DNA of 64,000 nucleotides from Streptomyces formicae (GTDB lineage Bacteria; Actinomycetota; Actinomycetes; Streptomycetales; Streptomycetaceae): NCBI RefSeq assembly GCF_022647665.1, contig NZ_CP071872.1, positions 2,418,001 to 2,482,000 of the forward strand, read 5' to 3'. Shown piece by piece: positions 1 to 8,706 of this stretch (position 1 is its first letter; each line of letters starts with the position of its first letter). The notes under the pieces were generated by a model. It saw only the letters and a program-made list of their open reading frames with translations, ran no database searches and was not told where the DNA came from. The position numbers and the translations under genes were made by a program.

Positions 1-1174
1 AGTTCCCCACCTGGTAGCCGCCCTCGCCGACGTCCCACGGCTCGGCGATCAGCTTCACCTGGCTGACGACCGGATCCTGCTGCACCAGGTCGAAGAACGA
101 CGACAGCCGGTCGACCTCGTGGAACTGCCGGGCCAGCGTCGCCGCCAGGTCGAAGCGGAAGCCGTCGACGTGCATCTCGGTCACCCAGTACCGCAGCGAG
201 TCCATGATCAGCTGGAGCACGTGCGGGGAGCGCATCAGCAGCGAATTTCCGGTGCCCGTGGTGTCCGTGTAGTAGCGGCGGTCCTCGGAGAGCCGGTAGT
301 ACGAACGGTTGTCCAGGCCCCGGAAGGAGAGCGTCGGGCCGAGGTGGTTGCCCTCGGCCGTGTGGTTGTAGACGACATCGAGGATGACCTCGATGCCCGC
401 CTGGTGCAGCGCCCGCACGGCCGACTTGAACTCCAGCACCTGCTGGCCGCGGTCCCCCCAGGAGGCGTAGCGGTTGTGCGGGGCGAAGAATCCGATGGTG
501 TTGTAACCCCAGTAGTTGTTGAGGCCCGCGTCGACCAGCCGGTGGTCGTTGACGAACTGGTGCACCGGCATCAACTCCAGTGCGGTGACGCCCAGTTCGG
601 TGAGATGCGAGATGACAGCCGGGTGCGCGAGCCCCGCGTACGTCCCGCGCAGCTCCGGCGGCAGCGCCGGATGCAGCATCGTCAGGCCCTTCACATGGGC
701 CTCGTAGATCACCGTGCGGTGGTAGTCGGTCCGGGGCGGGCGGTCGTCGCCCCAGTCGAAGTACGGATTGACGACCACGGACGCCATCGTGTGCGGCGCC
801 GAGTCGAGATCGTTGCGCGAGTCCGGCCGGCCGAAGTGATAGCCGTACACCGCCTCGCCCCAGTCGACACGGCCGCTCATCGCCCGGGCGTACGGATCGA
901 GGAGCAGCTTCGCCGAGTTGCACCGCTGCCCGCGCTCCGGCGCGTACGGGCCGTGCACCCGGAATCCGTACCGCTGACCGGGCATCACCCCCGGCAGATA
1001 GGCGTGGCGGACGAACGCGTCCGTCTCGCGGAGCTCCACCGCCGTTTCCGAGCCGTCGTCGTGCAGCAGACACAGCTCGATCCTGTGTGCGGCCTCCGAA
1101 AAGACCGCGAAGTTGGTGCCGGCGCCGTCGTACGTGGCGCCGAGGGGATACGCGTGTCCCGGCCAGACCTGCAT
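1..1174 (-). CDS. glgX: Glycogen debranching enzyme GlgX, N-terminal part (runs off window)
   Basis: Cytoplasmic isoamylase-type enzyme that cleaves alpha-1,6 branch points in glycogen. The visible ~390 residues begin [20 protein letters not shown], the usual GlgX start with its N-terminal CBM48-like domain ([16 protein letters not shown]). The GH13 catalytic domain follows, with ELMPVHQF, the conserved [10 protein letters not shown] and DGFRFDLA with the nucleophile Asp. The reading frame stays open to base 1, so roughly the last 40% is outside the window. The ATG at 1174 is preceded by GGAAGAG eight bases upstream. It is divergent from the remnant at 1314. Identity is secure; no defect is visible in the part present. 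Confidence 0.93.
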   Translation of the reverse strand, partial: MQVWPGHAYPLGATYDGAGTNFAVFSEAAHRIELCLLHDDGSETAVELRETDAFVRHAYLPGVMPGQRYGFRVHGPYAPERGQRCNSAKLLLDPYARAMSGRVDWGEAVYGYHFGRPDSRNDLDSAPHTMASVVVNPYFDWGDDRPPRTDYHRTVIYEAHVKGLTMLHPALPPELRGTYAGLAHPAVISHLTELGVTALELMPVHQFVNDHRLVDAGLNNYWGYNTIGFFAPHNRYASWGDRGQQVLEFKSAVRALHQAGIEVILDVVYNHTAEGNHLGPTLSFRGLDNRSYYRLSEDRRYYTDTTGTGNSLLMRSPHVLQLIMDSLRYWVTEMHVDGFRFDLAATLARQFHEVDRLSSFFDLVQQDPVVSQVKLIAEPWDVGEGGYQVGN

Positions 1175-1313
1175 AGATAAGACTCTTCCACTTCTGATCC
1201 GGGTACTGGGGACTTCTTCGGCCAGATCCTCCCCGAAAGATGGGCAACCTCCTAGGACTTACCACCGTCCTACCGGGTGACCGCAGGGCAAGAGGGGCAT
1301 TAGAGGGCGAAAA

Positions 1314-1599
1314 GTGCGCAAACTGATACGCCGCCACCTCGGCAGGGTGGCGGCGGGCACGGCCATTGCGGTGACGGGGACCGCCGCGATGATCGCGTAC
1401 AGCCGTCGCCGCACCGCGGCTGCCCCGGGCCAGGGGCAGCCCCCGGGCGTGCCCGCCCCGGAACCCGGCGTCGTCGCCGCGGCTACGACTACGCGACCGG
1501 CCGGCTCGTCACCCAGTGCGCTGAGTGCCGTGGATCGACACGCGGGACCTGGCCGTCGAGCTGAGCGCTCGCACGGCCGTCCGTACGCCGTCGGCCTGA
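1314..1599 (+). pseudogene. Decayed secreted-protein gene (signal-like N-terminus, frameshifted tail)
   Basis: A GTG with a GAGGGCG Shine-Dalgarno sequence starts a peptide MRKLIRRHLGRVAAGTAIAV, a twin-charged N-region plus hydrophobic stretch typical of an exported protein, followed by a Pro/Ala linker (GVPAPEPGVVAAA). Around base 1525 the plausible coding sense moves to another frame that reads WIDTRDLAVELSARTAV and stops at 1597-1599. Composition in between is poor for a Streptomyces gene. I infer an internally deleted and frameshifted remnant of a secreted protein. The upstream frame can be kept open to 1907, but that product is Ser/Arg/Pro noise. Function unknown. Confidence 0.35.
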
Positions 1600-2074
1600 C
1601 CGCCAATAGTCCGACTAGTCCGACCAGCGTCGGTCCGACCTCCGACGGCAGGTCCTCACCACCGGAATGTCCTCCGTACGCACGTGCGAACGGGGGAGTC
1701 CTGGCCCCACCGCGAAGCACCCCGGGCGCGCCACCGTCGACTGCGGGCGCGGCGCCCCGGACAGCGTGGACAAATGGGTCAACGGTGAGATGCCGGCCGA
1801 TCCCGTGGTGTGGGTCAACACCAGGTTCCACCACATCGCCCGTGATGAGGACCAGCAGTCGATGCCGGTCCACCGGCAGGGTTTCCAGCTCGTCCCCAGG
1901 GACGTAACCGCTATGAATCCGCTCACTCCGGCAGATCTCGTCAACCGGAACGGCGCACCCCCGTCGGGGAGTTGAGCGAGGAGCCTGTGCATCCGGCTGC
2001 ACCGCCTCCCGCTCGCGGAGTACCCTTCCTTGATCGTCGGAGACGGGTGTCCGGAAGCTGGAGGCGGTGCGCGG
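1600..2074 (+). other. No convincing gene
   Basis: About 475 bases with weak coding bias on both strands. A 102-codon plus-strand frame (1667-1975) contains a more natural-looking stretch (VVWVNTRFHHIARDEDQQSM, then PVHRQGFQLVPRD), and could be another gene fragment. I recognise no family and see no good ribosome binding site. The end of the interval carries the GGAGG that serves the GTG at 2075. Confidence 0.4.
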
Positions 2075-3319
2075 GTGAGCTCGGGAGGGCTGGAGCTTCC
2101 CCCCGGTGACGCGAGTCACGAGGGGGGCTCCGGCGACGTCCCGCCCGGGGCGGTGTCGCTCGCCCGGCCGGTCGAGATCGGGGCGGAACTGGACTGGAGC
2201 GCGGACGCCTGGAGCGAGGTGCGTACGCGCGCGCAGCGGGCCGGCCGGGCCTACATCTGGCTGAACCTCGTCGAGCAGCGCCTGCGCGCCGTCGTGGCGG
2301 CCGTGCTCAGGCCCATCTACGAACCCGTCCACGGCGAGGACTGGGTCGTCGCGGCGGCGGGACCCGCGGGTCACGAGTGGGTGCAGCGGGCCGTCGCCGT
2401 ACGGGAGGTCTCGCGCCGCAAGGGCTATCTGCTGGACCCCGCCGACGACAACGTCCTCAGCTTCCTCACCCTCCCGCAGCTGCGGGAGCTGATGGTCCAG
2501 CACTGGCCCTGCTTCGAGCCGTACTTCGACGACCGCCGCGATGTCGAACTGGCACTGGACGAGCTGGAGGTCGCGCGCAACGTGGTCTCCCGCAACCGCG
2601 CGCTGAACGAGGCCGTCCTCGCCCAGGCCGAACGGGCGTCGTCGCGGCTGCTGGAGATCCTCGGCAGCGGGACGCCGGTGCCGTCGGCGGACCGGCTGCC
2701 GGTCGACGCCGTCGAGGACCTGGTGGGGGACCGGTACGCGGACGTGGTCTCCGTGCACCCGGACCGCGTCCGGCTCCAGCGGCAGCTGCCGGCCGAGGAC
2801 CTCTTCGGCGGCGCGCGGCGGCTCGACGCCATCGGCATAGGGCTGAACCTGCTCGTGCAGAACTTCTCGGGCCGGCGTCTCATCCGGCTCGCCGAGAGCG
2901 GCTGCCGCGTGCGGCTGCTCTTCCTCAACCCGGCCAGCAGCGCGGTCAAGCGGCGCGAGCGCGAACTGGGCCTCAGGAAGGGTGAACTGAGCCGCGCGGT
3001 GGAGATGAACATCCTCCACATGCGGCGGGTCCGGTCGAAGCTGCGCGACCCCGGCGCGTTCGAGATCCACGTCTTCGACGAGACCCCGCGCTTCACGGCC
3101 TATCTGGTCGACGGCGACGGACCCGACGGGCTGGCGGTCGTGCAGTCGTACCTGCGGCGGGCGCGGGGCATAGAGGCGCCGGTGCTGGTGCTGCGCGGCG
3201 CGGGCCGTTCGGTGGTGCGATCGGGCCAGGGGACGGGCCAGGACGTGGAGCACGGGCTGTTCCAGACGTACCGGGAGGAGTTTGAGTCGGTGTGGACCGA
3301 CTCGCGCCCGGTGTCCTGA
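2075..3319 (+). CDS. Swt1-like HEPN / DUF5919 (PLD-like) protein
   Basis: A soluble protein of ~414 residues. The N-terminal third (SADAWSEVRTRAQRAGRAYI, then WLNLVEQRLRAVV) is the alpha-helical pattern of Swt1-like HEPN domains, which in other proteins are often RNA-binding or ribonucleolytic. A middle helical segment follows (DVELALDELEVARNVVSRNR, then ALNEAVLAQAERASSRLLEI). The C-terminal part (DRYADVVSVHPDR, LIRLAESGCRVRLLFLNPAS, PRFTAYLVDGDGPDG) matches the DUF5919 type, which resembles a phospholipase-D-like fold. The TTG at 2030 is in frame, but GTG 2075 has GGAGG about ten bases upstream and is preferred. It is followed by an inverted repeat and the exonuclease gene. Biochemical role unproven. 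Confidence 0.6.
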   Translation: MSSGGLELPPGDASHEGGSGDVPPGAVSLARPVEIGAELDWSADAWSEVRTRAQRAGRAYIWLNLVEQRLRAVVAAVLRPIYEPVHGEDWVVAAAGPAGHEWVQRAVAVREVSRRKGYLLDPADDNVLSFLTLPQLRELMVQHWPCFEPYFDDRRDVELALDELEVARNVVSRNRALNEAVLAQAERASSRLLEILGSGTPVPSADRLPVDAVEDLVGDRYADVVSVHPDRVRLQRQLPAEDLFGGARRLDAIGIGLNLLVQNFSGRRLIRLAESGCRVRLLFLNPASSAVKRRERELGLRKGELSRAVEMNILHMRRVRSKLRDPGAFEIHVFDETPRFTAYLVDGDGPDGLAVVQSYLRRARGIEAPVLVLRGAGRSVVRSGQGTGQDVEHGLFQTYREEFESVWTDSRPVS

Positions 3320-3320
3320 C

Positions 3321-3362
3321 TGTCAGTGGTACGTGCGAGAGTTTCGGTCAGTACCACTGACA
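3321..3362. repeat. Perfect 12-bp inverted repeat between HEPN-like gene and exonuclease gene
   Basis: TGTCAGTGGTAC at 3321-3332 is exactly mirrored by GTACCACTGACA at 3351-3362, with an 18-base spacer. It starts two bases after the upstream stop codon and ends 16 bases before the exonuclease ATG. It could form a stem-loop terminator, but it lacks a T-run and has moderate GC, so a protein operator or mRNA hairpin near the exonuclease ribosome binding site is equally possible. Confidence 0.7.
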
Positions 3363-3378
3363 CAGGGGGGCACCGCCT

Positions 3379-4089
3379 ATGACCTGGCATCACCAACCGC
3401 TGGTCGGCTTCGACCTGGAGACGACGGGGACGGACCCGCTGGACGCCCGCATCGTGACGGCGGCGGTCGTCGTCGTCCGGGCCGGCGAGCCGGCCGAGCG
3501 GCGGACCTGGCTCGCGGACCCGGGGATCCGCATCCCCGCGCAGGCGTCCGCGATCCACGGCATCAGCACCGAACGGGCGGCGGCGGAAGGCCGCCCGGCG
3601 CGCGAGGTGGCCGCGGAGATCGCCGAGACCCTGGCGGGCCACTGGGCCCGGGGGATCCCTGTCGTCGCCTACAACGCGGCCTTCGACCTGACCCTCCTCG
3701 CGGCCGAACTGCACCGCCACGAGCTGCCGCCGCTCGCCGGCGCGGGCCCCGTCATCGACCCGTACACCATCGATCGCGCCGTCGACCGCTACCGCCGCGG
3801 CAAGCGCACCCTCGAAGCGGTCTGCACCGAATACGGCGTCGCCCTCGACACCGCCCACGACGCCGCGTCCGACGCCCTCGCCGCAGCCCGCGTGGCCATC
3901 GCCATAGCCGACCGTCACGCCCTGGTGGCCTCACTCACCCCCGCGGAGCTGCACGAGCGTCAGATCCGCTGGTACGCAGACTGGGCGGCCGACTTCCAGT
4001 CCTTCCTCCGCCGCAAGGGCGACGCGACGGTGGTGGTGGACGCCGAATGGCCACTGCGCAATCCGACTGCTGCTTCGTCCGTTGCCTAG
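3379..4089 (+). CDS. DnaQ-family DEDDh 3'-5' exonuclease
   Basis: A 236-residue single-domain exonuclease of the DNA polymerase III epsilon / RNase T superfamily. All five DEDDh residues are visible: Asp12 and Glu14 in GFDLETTGTDP, Asp103 in VAYNAAFDLTLL, His160 and Asp165 in DTAHDAASDALAAARV. These bind two metal ions and hydrolyse nucleotides from a 3' end. There is no polymerase-binding tail or extra domain, so it is a free-standing proofreading/repair or RNA-processing exonuclease rather than the replicative epsilon subunit. The ATG has an AGGGGGGC ribosome site eleven bases upstream and lies behind the perfect inverted repeat. True substrate cannot be read from sequence. Confidence 0.88.
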   Translation: MTWHHQPLVGFDLETTGTDPLDARIVTAAVVVVRAGEPAERRTWLADPGIRIPAQASAIHGISTERAAAEGRPAREVAAEIAETLAGHWARGIPVVAYNAAFDLTLLAAELHRHELPPLAGAGPVIDPYTIDRAVDRYRRGKRTLEAVCTEYGVALDTAHDAASDALAAARVAIAIADRHALVASLTPAELHERQIRWYADWAADFQSFLRRKGDATVVVDAEWPLRNPTAASSVA

Positions 4090-4192
4090 GTCGAGTCTGA
4101 GCAGTCAACCATTGCTCGCGTTCCTCACCCGGCAGCTGTAAATTAGGGCACATCAGGGCATATCGGGGCGGACATGGCGAAGGAGATGCGGC

Positions 4193-6775
4193 GTGATGGA
4201 GCATGTGATGGAGAAGAAGCCGAAGGCGAGCGAGCGGCGGGGTACCGCCAGTGCCTCCCGGGCCTCTGAGCCCGGGCCTGCTCCCGCCCCCCCCTCGCTG
4301 ACAGAGCGTCGGATGACGCGCGGCGAGTCGCCGCCTCGTGCTTCGACATCGACGGGTACCTCGAGGGTAGTCCGGGAGTGGCAGATGTCGAAACAGAGGA
4401 ACCTGGTAACCATTGCTGCCGTGGCGAGCGGGGCCCTGCCAGTGAAGAACCGGAAGAACAAGGAAACGGCGCACGAGGTTGCGACGGAAAACTTCTGGAT
4501 CACCCTGCAGATGGATATCACAAAGACTCAATACGCGTCGCGGGTGGCCGCCAAGATGAAGTATCGTCTCGCTGCTTCCCGGTTGCGTCGCAAGATCGTC
4601 ACCACCGGCCGTTTCGTCGAAGCCTCCAACCGGGATCAGTTGATCAAGGAAGCGGGGTACGACTACAAGACGGCGCTGGCCAGGTTCCAGGAGTCCGAGG
4701 CGAAGGAGCAGGCGGACGCCGCCGCGTCCGAGGAGCAGGCGATCGCTGCGGAACGTGCGTACCAGAACATCTTGGACTACGCGGAGGAGCACGGCTATGG
4801 GAACCGGGCCAAGACCGAGGCGGAGAGCGCGGAGAGCGCCCAAACGTACCTGGAGGCTCTGCACGAATTCGCCCAGGACAACGAACAGCGTATGCAGGAG
4901 TCCAACGCCGAGAAGGACGAGCGTGACCGCATTCGCGATGCGCTGAAAGACCTTGATATCGAGGAGAAATACGCCGAACGCGAGCAGCGGGCGGCCGAGC
5001 GGGAAGCAACACAGGAAGAGCTCAAGGAGCAACTCATCGCGGCGGCGGAACTCGCGTGGAAGGAGGCGCGAGAGCGCGAGAAGGAACGTCAGGCTTCCGC
5101 CATGCAGGCAGAGATGGACGCGGCGTACCGGGCAAGTGCCGAGGCCGCCCTGAAGAAGGACGTCCGGCAGAACGGCACCCTCCAGGAGCTCCATGAGCAG
5201 ACGGAGTTACACCTCAAGCGCAGCCGTCACGCTTCCGGCGAGTACCAGCGCACCAAGGAGGACGTGCTCAGCCTGCTCGTCGACCGTCTCACCGACCCCG
5301 GCGCCCACACGGGAAAGGACATCGCGGGCGAGCGGCTCTCCGAGGAATGCCTCGGTCTGCACGCGGACTTCGAGGCGCTGAAGAACAAGCTGCGGCAGCT
5401 GAGGGAAAACCCCATGGGGGACGAGCAGGACCTCAAGTACGACGCCAGAATGTTCCACAGCAACCCAGGGCTTCAGGACGCCTCCCTCCAGCCGAAGTTC
5501 GACCAGGCAGAGAAGGAACTGCAGAAGATCGCGCATCTGCCGGGGCGGCTGGCGATCCCGGAGGAGGCAGAGGCGCGCCTGACACGCGAGATCGTAGAGA
5601 TGTTCCGCACCGCGGCCAGTGTCAGACCGGGTGCGGCAGAGGGTCCGGTTGCCGTGGGCATCGCGTACCGGACTGATGGCCGGGGCGCGGTCCACGAGAG
5701 TCATGACGCCGCGTCCGTCCGAGCCATCGCCCAGGTGAGCGAGGTAGGTCCGGGTGAGAAGGAGGACCACGCCGCGCTCGGAACCACCGCAGTCGCGTTG
5801 CCACTCGGCGCCGAGGCATGGAAGGAGAAGACGGGCGAGCGTGATCAGTCGCCCGCTGCGATCCGCGAGAGCCTGCGTGACGTCGACGCCATCCTCATCC
5901 CGGGCGCGCCCAACGCCAACACCAGCCAGGTGGCCTCCGAGCGGGGTGTCCCCGAGGACGCTTACTTCAAGCGGCCTTGGGAAGCCCCGGCACCGGCGAA
6001 CGAGAAAGCCAAGGACGCCAAGAAGCGCACTGAGAATGCCGAGCGGGCCAGGAATGAACACGACAGCCGCAGCAGGTATGAAGTGGCCCTCATCGAGCAG
6101 GCCAAGAATCTAGGCATCCCCGTGCTGGCGCTCTGCGCAGGTTCCTGGCGGCTGCTGGAGGCATACGGTGGCGAGGTGGAGACCCTGCCGGCGGCGGAAC
6201 GGGGTATGCACACCGCCGCTCCGACCGAAGGAGCCCGGCCAACTGCTGAGCAGACGTGGGGCGTGCGACACGACGTGGAGATCGTCGCGGGAACCGAATT
6301 GGACTCAGCGCTTGGCAATGTGCCGCTCGCCCCGGTCACCACCACGCACTGGGCGGTCGCGGGCACCGAAGGGACGGGGGAGAACGAGCGGCTGCGCCAG
6401 GGCGCTGCGGCACGTGACAACTCCCGCCGCGTTCGAGAAGGTGACCAGGACGCCGTGGACCGCAATCCCGCAGATGCGCTGCAGGTATCCGCCTGGGCTC
6501 CCGCGGGACCGCATCACCCGCGCACGGTGGAGGGGTTCGAGAGCCGCAGCGGCGCACCGGTCATGGGCCTCCAGTGGCATCCGGAGACCCATCTGCCCGG
6601 CATGCCCGGACGGAGTGCCGGCGGCCAAGACGACCCGGCGGTTCCGATGAGCGAGCGGATTTTCGCTCACATGGGCCAGGCAGCACTGACGGCACGCAAT
6701 CGGCGCCGACTCGTAGCGCAGTTGCGTGATGTACAGGAAGCCATGGCGCGGGGCTCCGAGGCGCGCCCCTCCTGA
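4193..6775 (+). CDS. Coiled-coil protein fused to a class I glutamine amidotransferase-like (peptidase C26) domain
   Basis: An 860-residue product. Residues 1-64 are low-complexity Ser/Pro/Ala; an internal ATG at codon 65 (MSKQRNLVTIAAVASGALPV) could be the true start, but GTG 4193 has GAAGGAG seven bases upstream. Residues ~110-480 are charged heptad-like helix (KEQADAAASEEQAIAAERAY, EREQRAAEREATQEELKEQL), a long coiled coil. Residues ~500-830 resemble gamma-glutamyl-GABA hydrolase/GATase1: AILIPGAPN, nucleophile Cys648 in LCAGSWRLLEAYGG, and His796/Glu798 in LQWHPE, interrupted by a charged insert. Codon 339 (5207-5209) is TTA, the rare bldA-dependent leucine codon. The flank before the gene is unusually AT-rich. 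No partner gene is obvious. Function unknown; a thiol amidohydrolase is the inference. Confidence 0.7.
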   Translation: MMEHVMEKKPKASERRGTASASRASEPGPAPAPPSLTERRMTRGESPPRASTSTGTSRVVREWQMSKQRNLVTIAAVASGALPVKNRKNKETAHEVATENFWITLQMDITKTQYASRVAAKMKYRLAASRLRRKIVTTGRFVEASNRDQLIKEAGYDYKTALARFQESEAKEQADAAASEEQAIAAERAYQNILDYAEEHGYGNRAKTEAESAESAQTYLEALHEFAQDNEQRMQESNAEKDERDRIRDALKDLDIEEKYAEREQRAAEREATQEELKEQLIAAAELAWKEAREREKERQASAMQAEMDAAYRASAEAALKKDVRQNGTLQELHEQTELHLKRSRHASGEYQRTKEDVLSLLVDRLTDPGAHTGKDIAGERLSEECLGLHADFEALKNKLRQLRENPMGDEQDLKYDARMFHSNPGLQDASLQPKFDQAEKELQKIAHLPGRLAIPEEAEARLTREIVEMFRTAASVRPGAAEGPVAVGIAYRTDGRGAVHESHDAASVRAIAQVSEVGPGEKEDHAALGTTAVALPLGAEAWKEKTGERDQSPAAIRESLRDVDAILIPGAPNANTSQVASERGVPEDAYFKRPWEAPAPANEKAKDAKKRTENAERARNEHDSRSRYEVALIEQAKNLGIPVLALCAGSWRLLEAYGGEVETLPAAERGMHTAAPTEGARPTAEQTWGVRHDVEIVAGTELDSALGNVPLAPVTTTHWAVAGTEGTGENERLRQGAAARDNSRRVREGDQDAVDRNPADALQVSAWAPAGPHHPRTVEGFESRSGAPVMGLQWHPETHLPGMPGRSAGGQDDPAVPMSERIFAHMGQAALTARNRRRLVAQLRDVQEAMARGSEARPS

Positions 6776-6820
6776 TCGCGGGCCGTGCCCCGGCCTCGCC
6801 CTCCAAGGTGGTCAGCGGCC

Positions 6821-7681
6821 CTAGAACGGGTACCAGCGCACGCCCGCGTCACCCTCGCGCAGCGAGGCCACGCGGCGGCGGAACTCCGTCAGCGCGGCCG
6901 GGTTGGACGGTGCGTGCTGTGCCACCCACGCGCAGCTCGCCGTCTCCCGCGCGCCCCGCAGCACACCGCACCCCTCCCACTCCCGCACATCCCAGCCGTA
7001 CGCCGTGGTGAACGCGTCGTACGCCGCCCCGCCCACCCCGTACCGGTCCCGCGCCAACGCCAGCACGACCAGGTCGTGTTCGCGCAGGTCCGCGGAGAAC
7101 GTCTCCAGGTCGACCAGGACCGGCCCGTCCGGCCCGACATGGACGTTCCGCGGAAGCGCGTCCCCGTGGATCGGCCCCGGCGGCAGATGCGGCGTCAGCG
7201 CGGCCGCCGCCGAGGCGAACCCGTCCCGCCGTGACCGCAGATACGCGGCGTCCGCCGGATCGATCGCGTTCCCCGCCAGCCGCAGCCAGCGCTCGACACC
7301 CCCGAGCAGCTCCCGCCGCGGCAGCGCGAACGGCGCCGCAGGCAGCGCGTGCACCTGCCGCAGCAGCGGCGCCAGATCCCGCGGCTCCGCGGGCCGCACC
7401 GGCTCCGGCAGCCGATGCCACACGGTCACCGGGTGCCCCTCGACCAGCCGCGCCGTGGGCTCGGCGGCCCGTACCGCCGGTACGCCCGCCGCCTCCAGCC
7501 AGCCGGCCACCGCCAGCTCCCGCTCGGCCCGCTCCAGCAGCTCCGCGCTGCGGCCGACCTTGACGACGAGCCCGCCCGCGCCGAAGACCGCGTTCTCCCC
7601 GAGGGCGAGCAGCTCCGCGTCCCGCACCGCGCCCGGCAGCCTCGCCGCGTCCAGTACCGCCCGCGCCCGTGTCTCGTCCAT
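6821..7681 (-). CDS. Aminoglycoside-phosphotransferase-family kinase
   Basis: A 286-residue cytosolic protein with the APH/choline-kinase fold. A probable ATP-binding lysine sits in GGLVVKVGRS (Lys41). The catalytic loop is GPIHGDALPRNVHV with His172, Asp174 and Asn179, and the metal-binding Asp191 lies in VLVDLETF. These show an intact small-molecule kinase; the substrate may be an antibiotic, sugar or metabolite and is not evident. I start at the ATG at 7681; an upstream in-frame extension to 7786 exists but overlaps the divergent transporter promoter. It is convergent with the coiled-coil gene, 45 bases away. An isolated resistance role is possible but not supported by neighbours. Confidence 0.8.
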   Translation of the reverse strand: MDETRARAVLDAARLPGAVRDAELLALGENAVFGAGGLVVKVGRSAELLERAERELAVAGWLEAAGVPAVRAAEPTARLVEGHPVTVWHRLPEPVRPAEPRDLAPLLRQVHALPAAPFALPRRELLGGVERWLRLAGNAIDPADAAYLRSRRDGFASAAAALTPHLPPGPIHGDALPRNVHVGPDGPVLVDLETFSADLREHDLVVLALARDRYGVGGAAYDAFTTAYGWDVREWEGCGVLRGARETASCAWVAQHAPSNPAALTEFRRRVASLREGDAGVRWYPF

Positions 7682-7779
7682 GGCCCGGATTCTCGCATCT
7701 TCGCAGGTGGGGTTGACGAACCGACGGCCCGTCAGCACGATGACGGGGGCCGGTCCGACGTCGCAAAGGGGTCGAATAC

Positions 7780-8706
7780 GTGACATTGGCGGCGACCGCG
7801 ACGGCGCGGTCAGGCAGAGCAGTGCGGCACCGGGACCACGGCGCCCACGGAGCCTGGTTCCTCGTCCTCCCCGCCCTCATCCCGATCCTCGTGCTGAGCG
7901 TCGGCCCGCTCCTCTACGGCATCGCGCTCTCGTTCACCGACGCCCAGTCCGGCCGGACCCAGGCCACCCAGTGGACCGGCACACTCAACTTCCAGGACCT
8001 GCTCCACGACACGTTGTTCTGGGACTCGTTCCGGATCGGGCTGCTCTGGGCGGTCGGCGTCACCGTCCCGCAGTTCATGCTCGCGCTCGGTCTGGCCCTC
8101 CTCCTCAACCAGAACCTCCGCTTCCGCTGGCTGGCGCGGGCCCTCGCGATCATCCCGTGGGCGATGCCCGAGGTCGTCGTCGGCATCATGTGGCGCCTCG
8201 TCTACCACCCCGACGCGGGCGTCCTCAACGAGACCATCCGCGATCTCGGCCTCGGCGACGGCCGCGACTGGCTGACCGGACTCGCCACCGCGCTGCCCGC
8301 CGTGATCGTCGTCGGCATCTGGTCCGGAATGCCCCAGACCACGGTCGCCCTCCTCGCGGGCCTCCAGAACACCCCGCAGGAGCTGCACGAGGCCGCCGCC
8401 CTCGACGGCGCGGGTGCCTGGCGCCGGTTCCGCACCGTCACCTGGCCCGCCCTGCGGCCCGTGGCCCTCGCCATCACGGCGCTCAACTTGATCTGGAACT
8501 TCAATTCCTTCGCCCTGATCTACGTCCTGACCAGCGGGGGCCCCGGCGGGCGCACCCGCCTGCCGATGCTGTTCGCGTACGAAGAGGCGTTCCGCTACGG
8601 CCAGTTCGGCTACGCGGCGGCCATGGGCTGCGTCATGGTGGCGGTGGTCTCTGTGATGCTCGCCCTCTATCTGGTGGGCCGGCTGAGGGGCGGTGAACCG
8701 ACGTGA
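7780..8706 (+). CDS. Carbohydrate ABC transporter permease, MalF-like
   Basis: A 308-residue inner-membrane permease with six hydrophobic segments beginning at WFLVLPALIPILVLSVGPLL. The cytoplasmic EAA loop that docks the ATPase is present (LHEAAALDGAGAWRRFRTVT, then WPALRP). It is the first gene of a three-gene importer (permease, permease, binding protein) with overlapping ends. GTG 7780 has AAAGGGG eight bases upstream. No ATPase gene is in the operon; in streptomycetes such CUT1 importers commonly share the MsiK ATPase encoded elsewhere, which is my inference here. Confidence 0.9.
   Translation: MTLAATATARSGRAVRHRDHGAHGAWFLVLPALIPILVLSVGPLLYGIALSFTDAQSGRTQATQWTGTLNFQDLLHDTLFWDSFRIGLLWAVGVTVPQFMLALGLALLLNQNLRFRWLARALAIIPWAMPEVVVGIMWRLVYHPDAGVLNETIRDLGLGDGRDWLTGLATALPAVIVVGIWSGMPQTTVALLAGLQNTPQELHEAAALDGAGAWRRFRTVTWPALRPVALAITALNLIWNFNSFALIYVLTSGGPGGRTRLPMLFAYEEAFRYGQFGYAAAMGCVMVAVVSVMLALYLVGRLRGGEPT

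Noticed and set aside
1667..1975. 102-codon frame suspected to be a transposase fragment
   Set aside because: No DDE motif, inverted repeats or target duplication; left as unassigned sequence.
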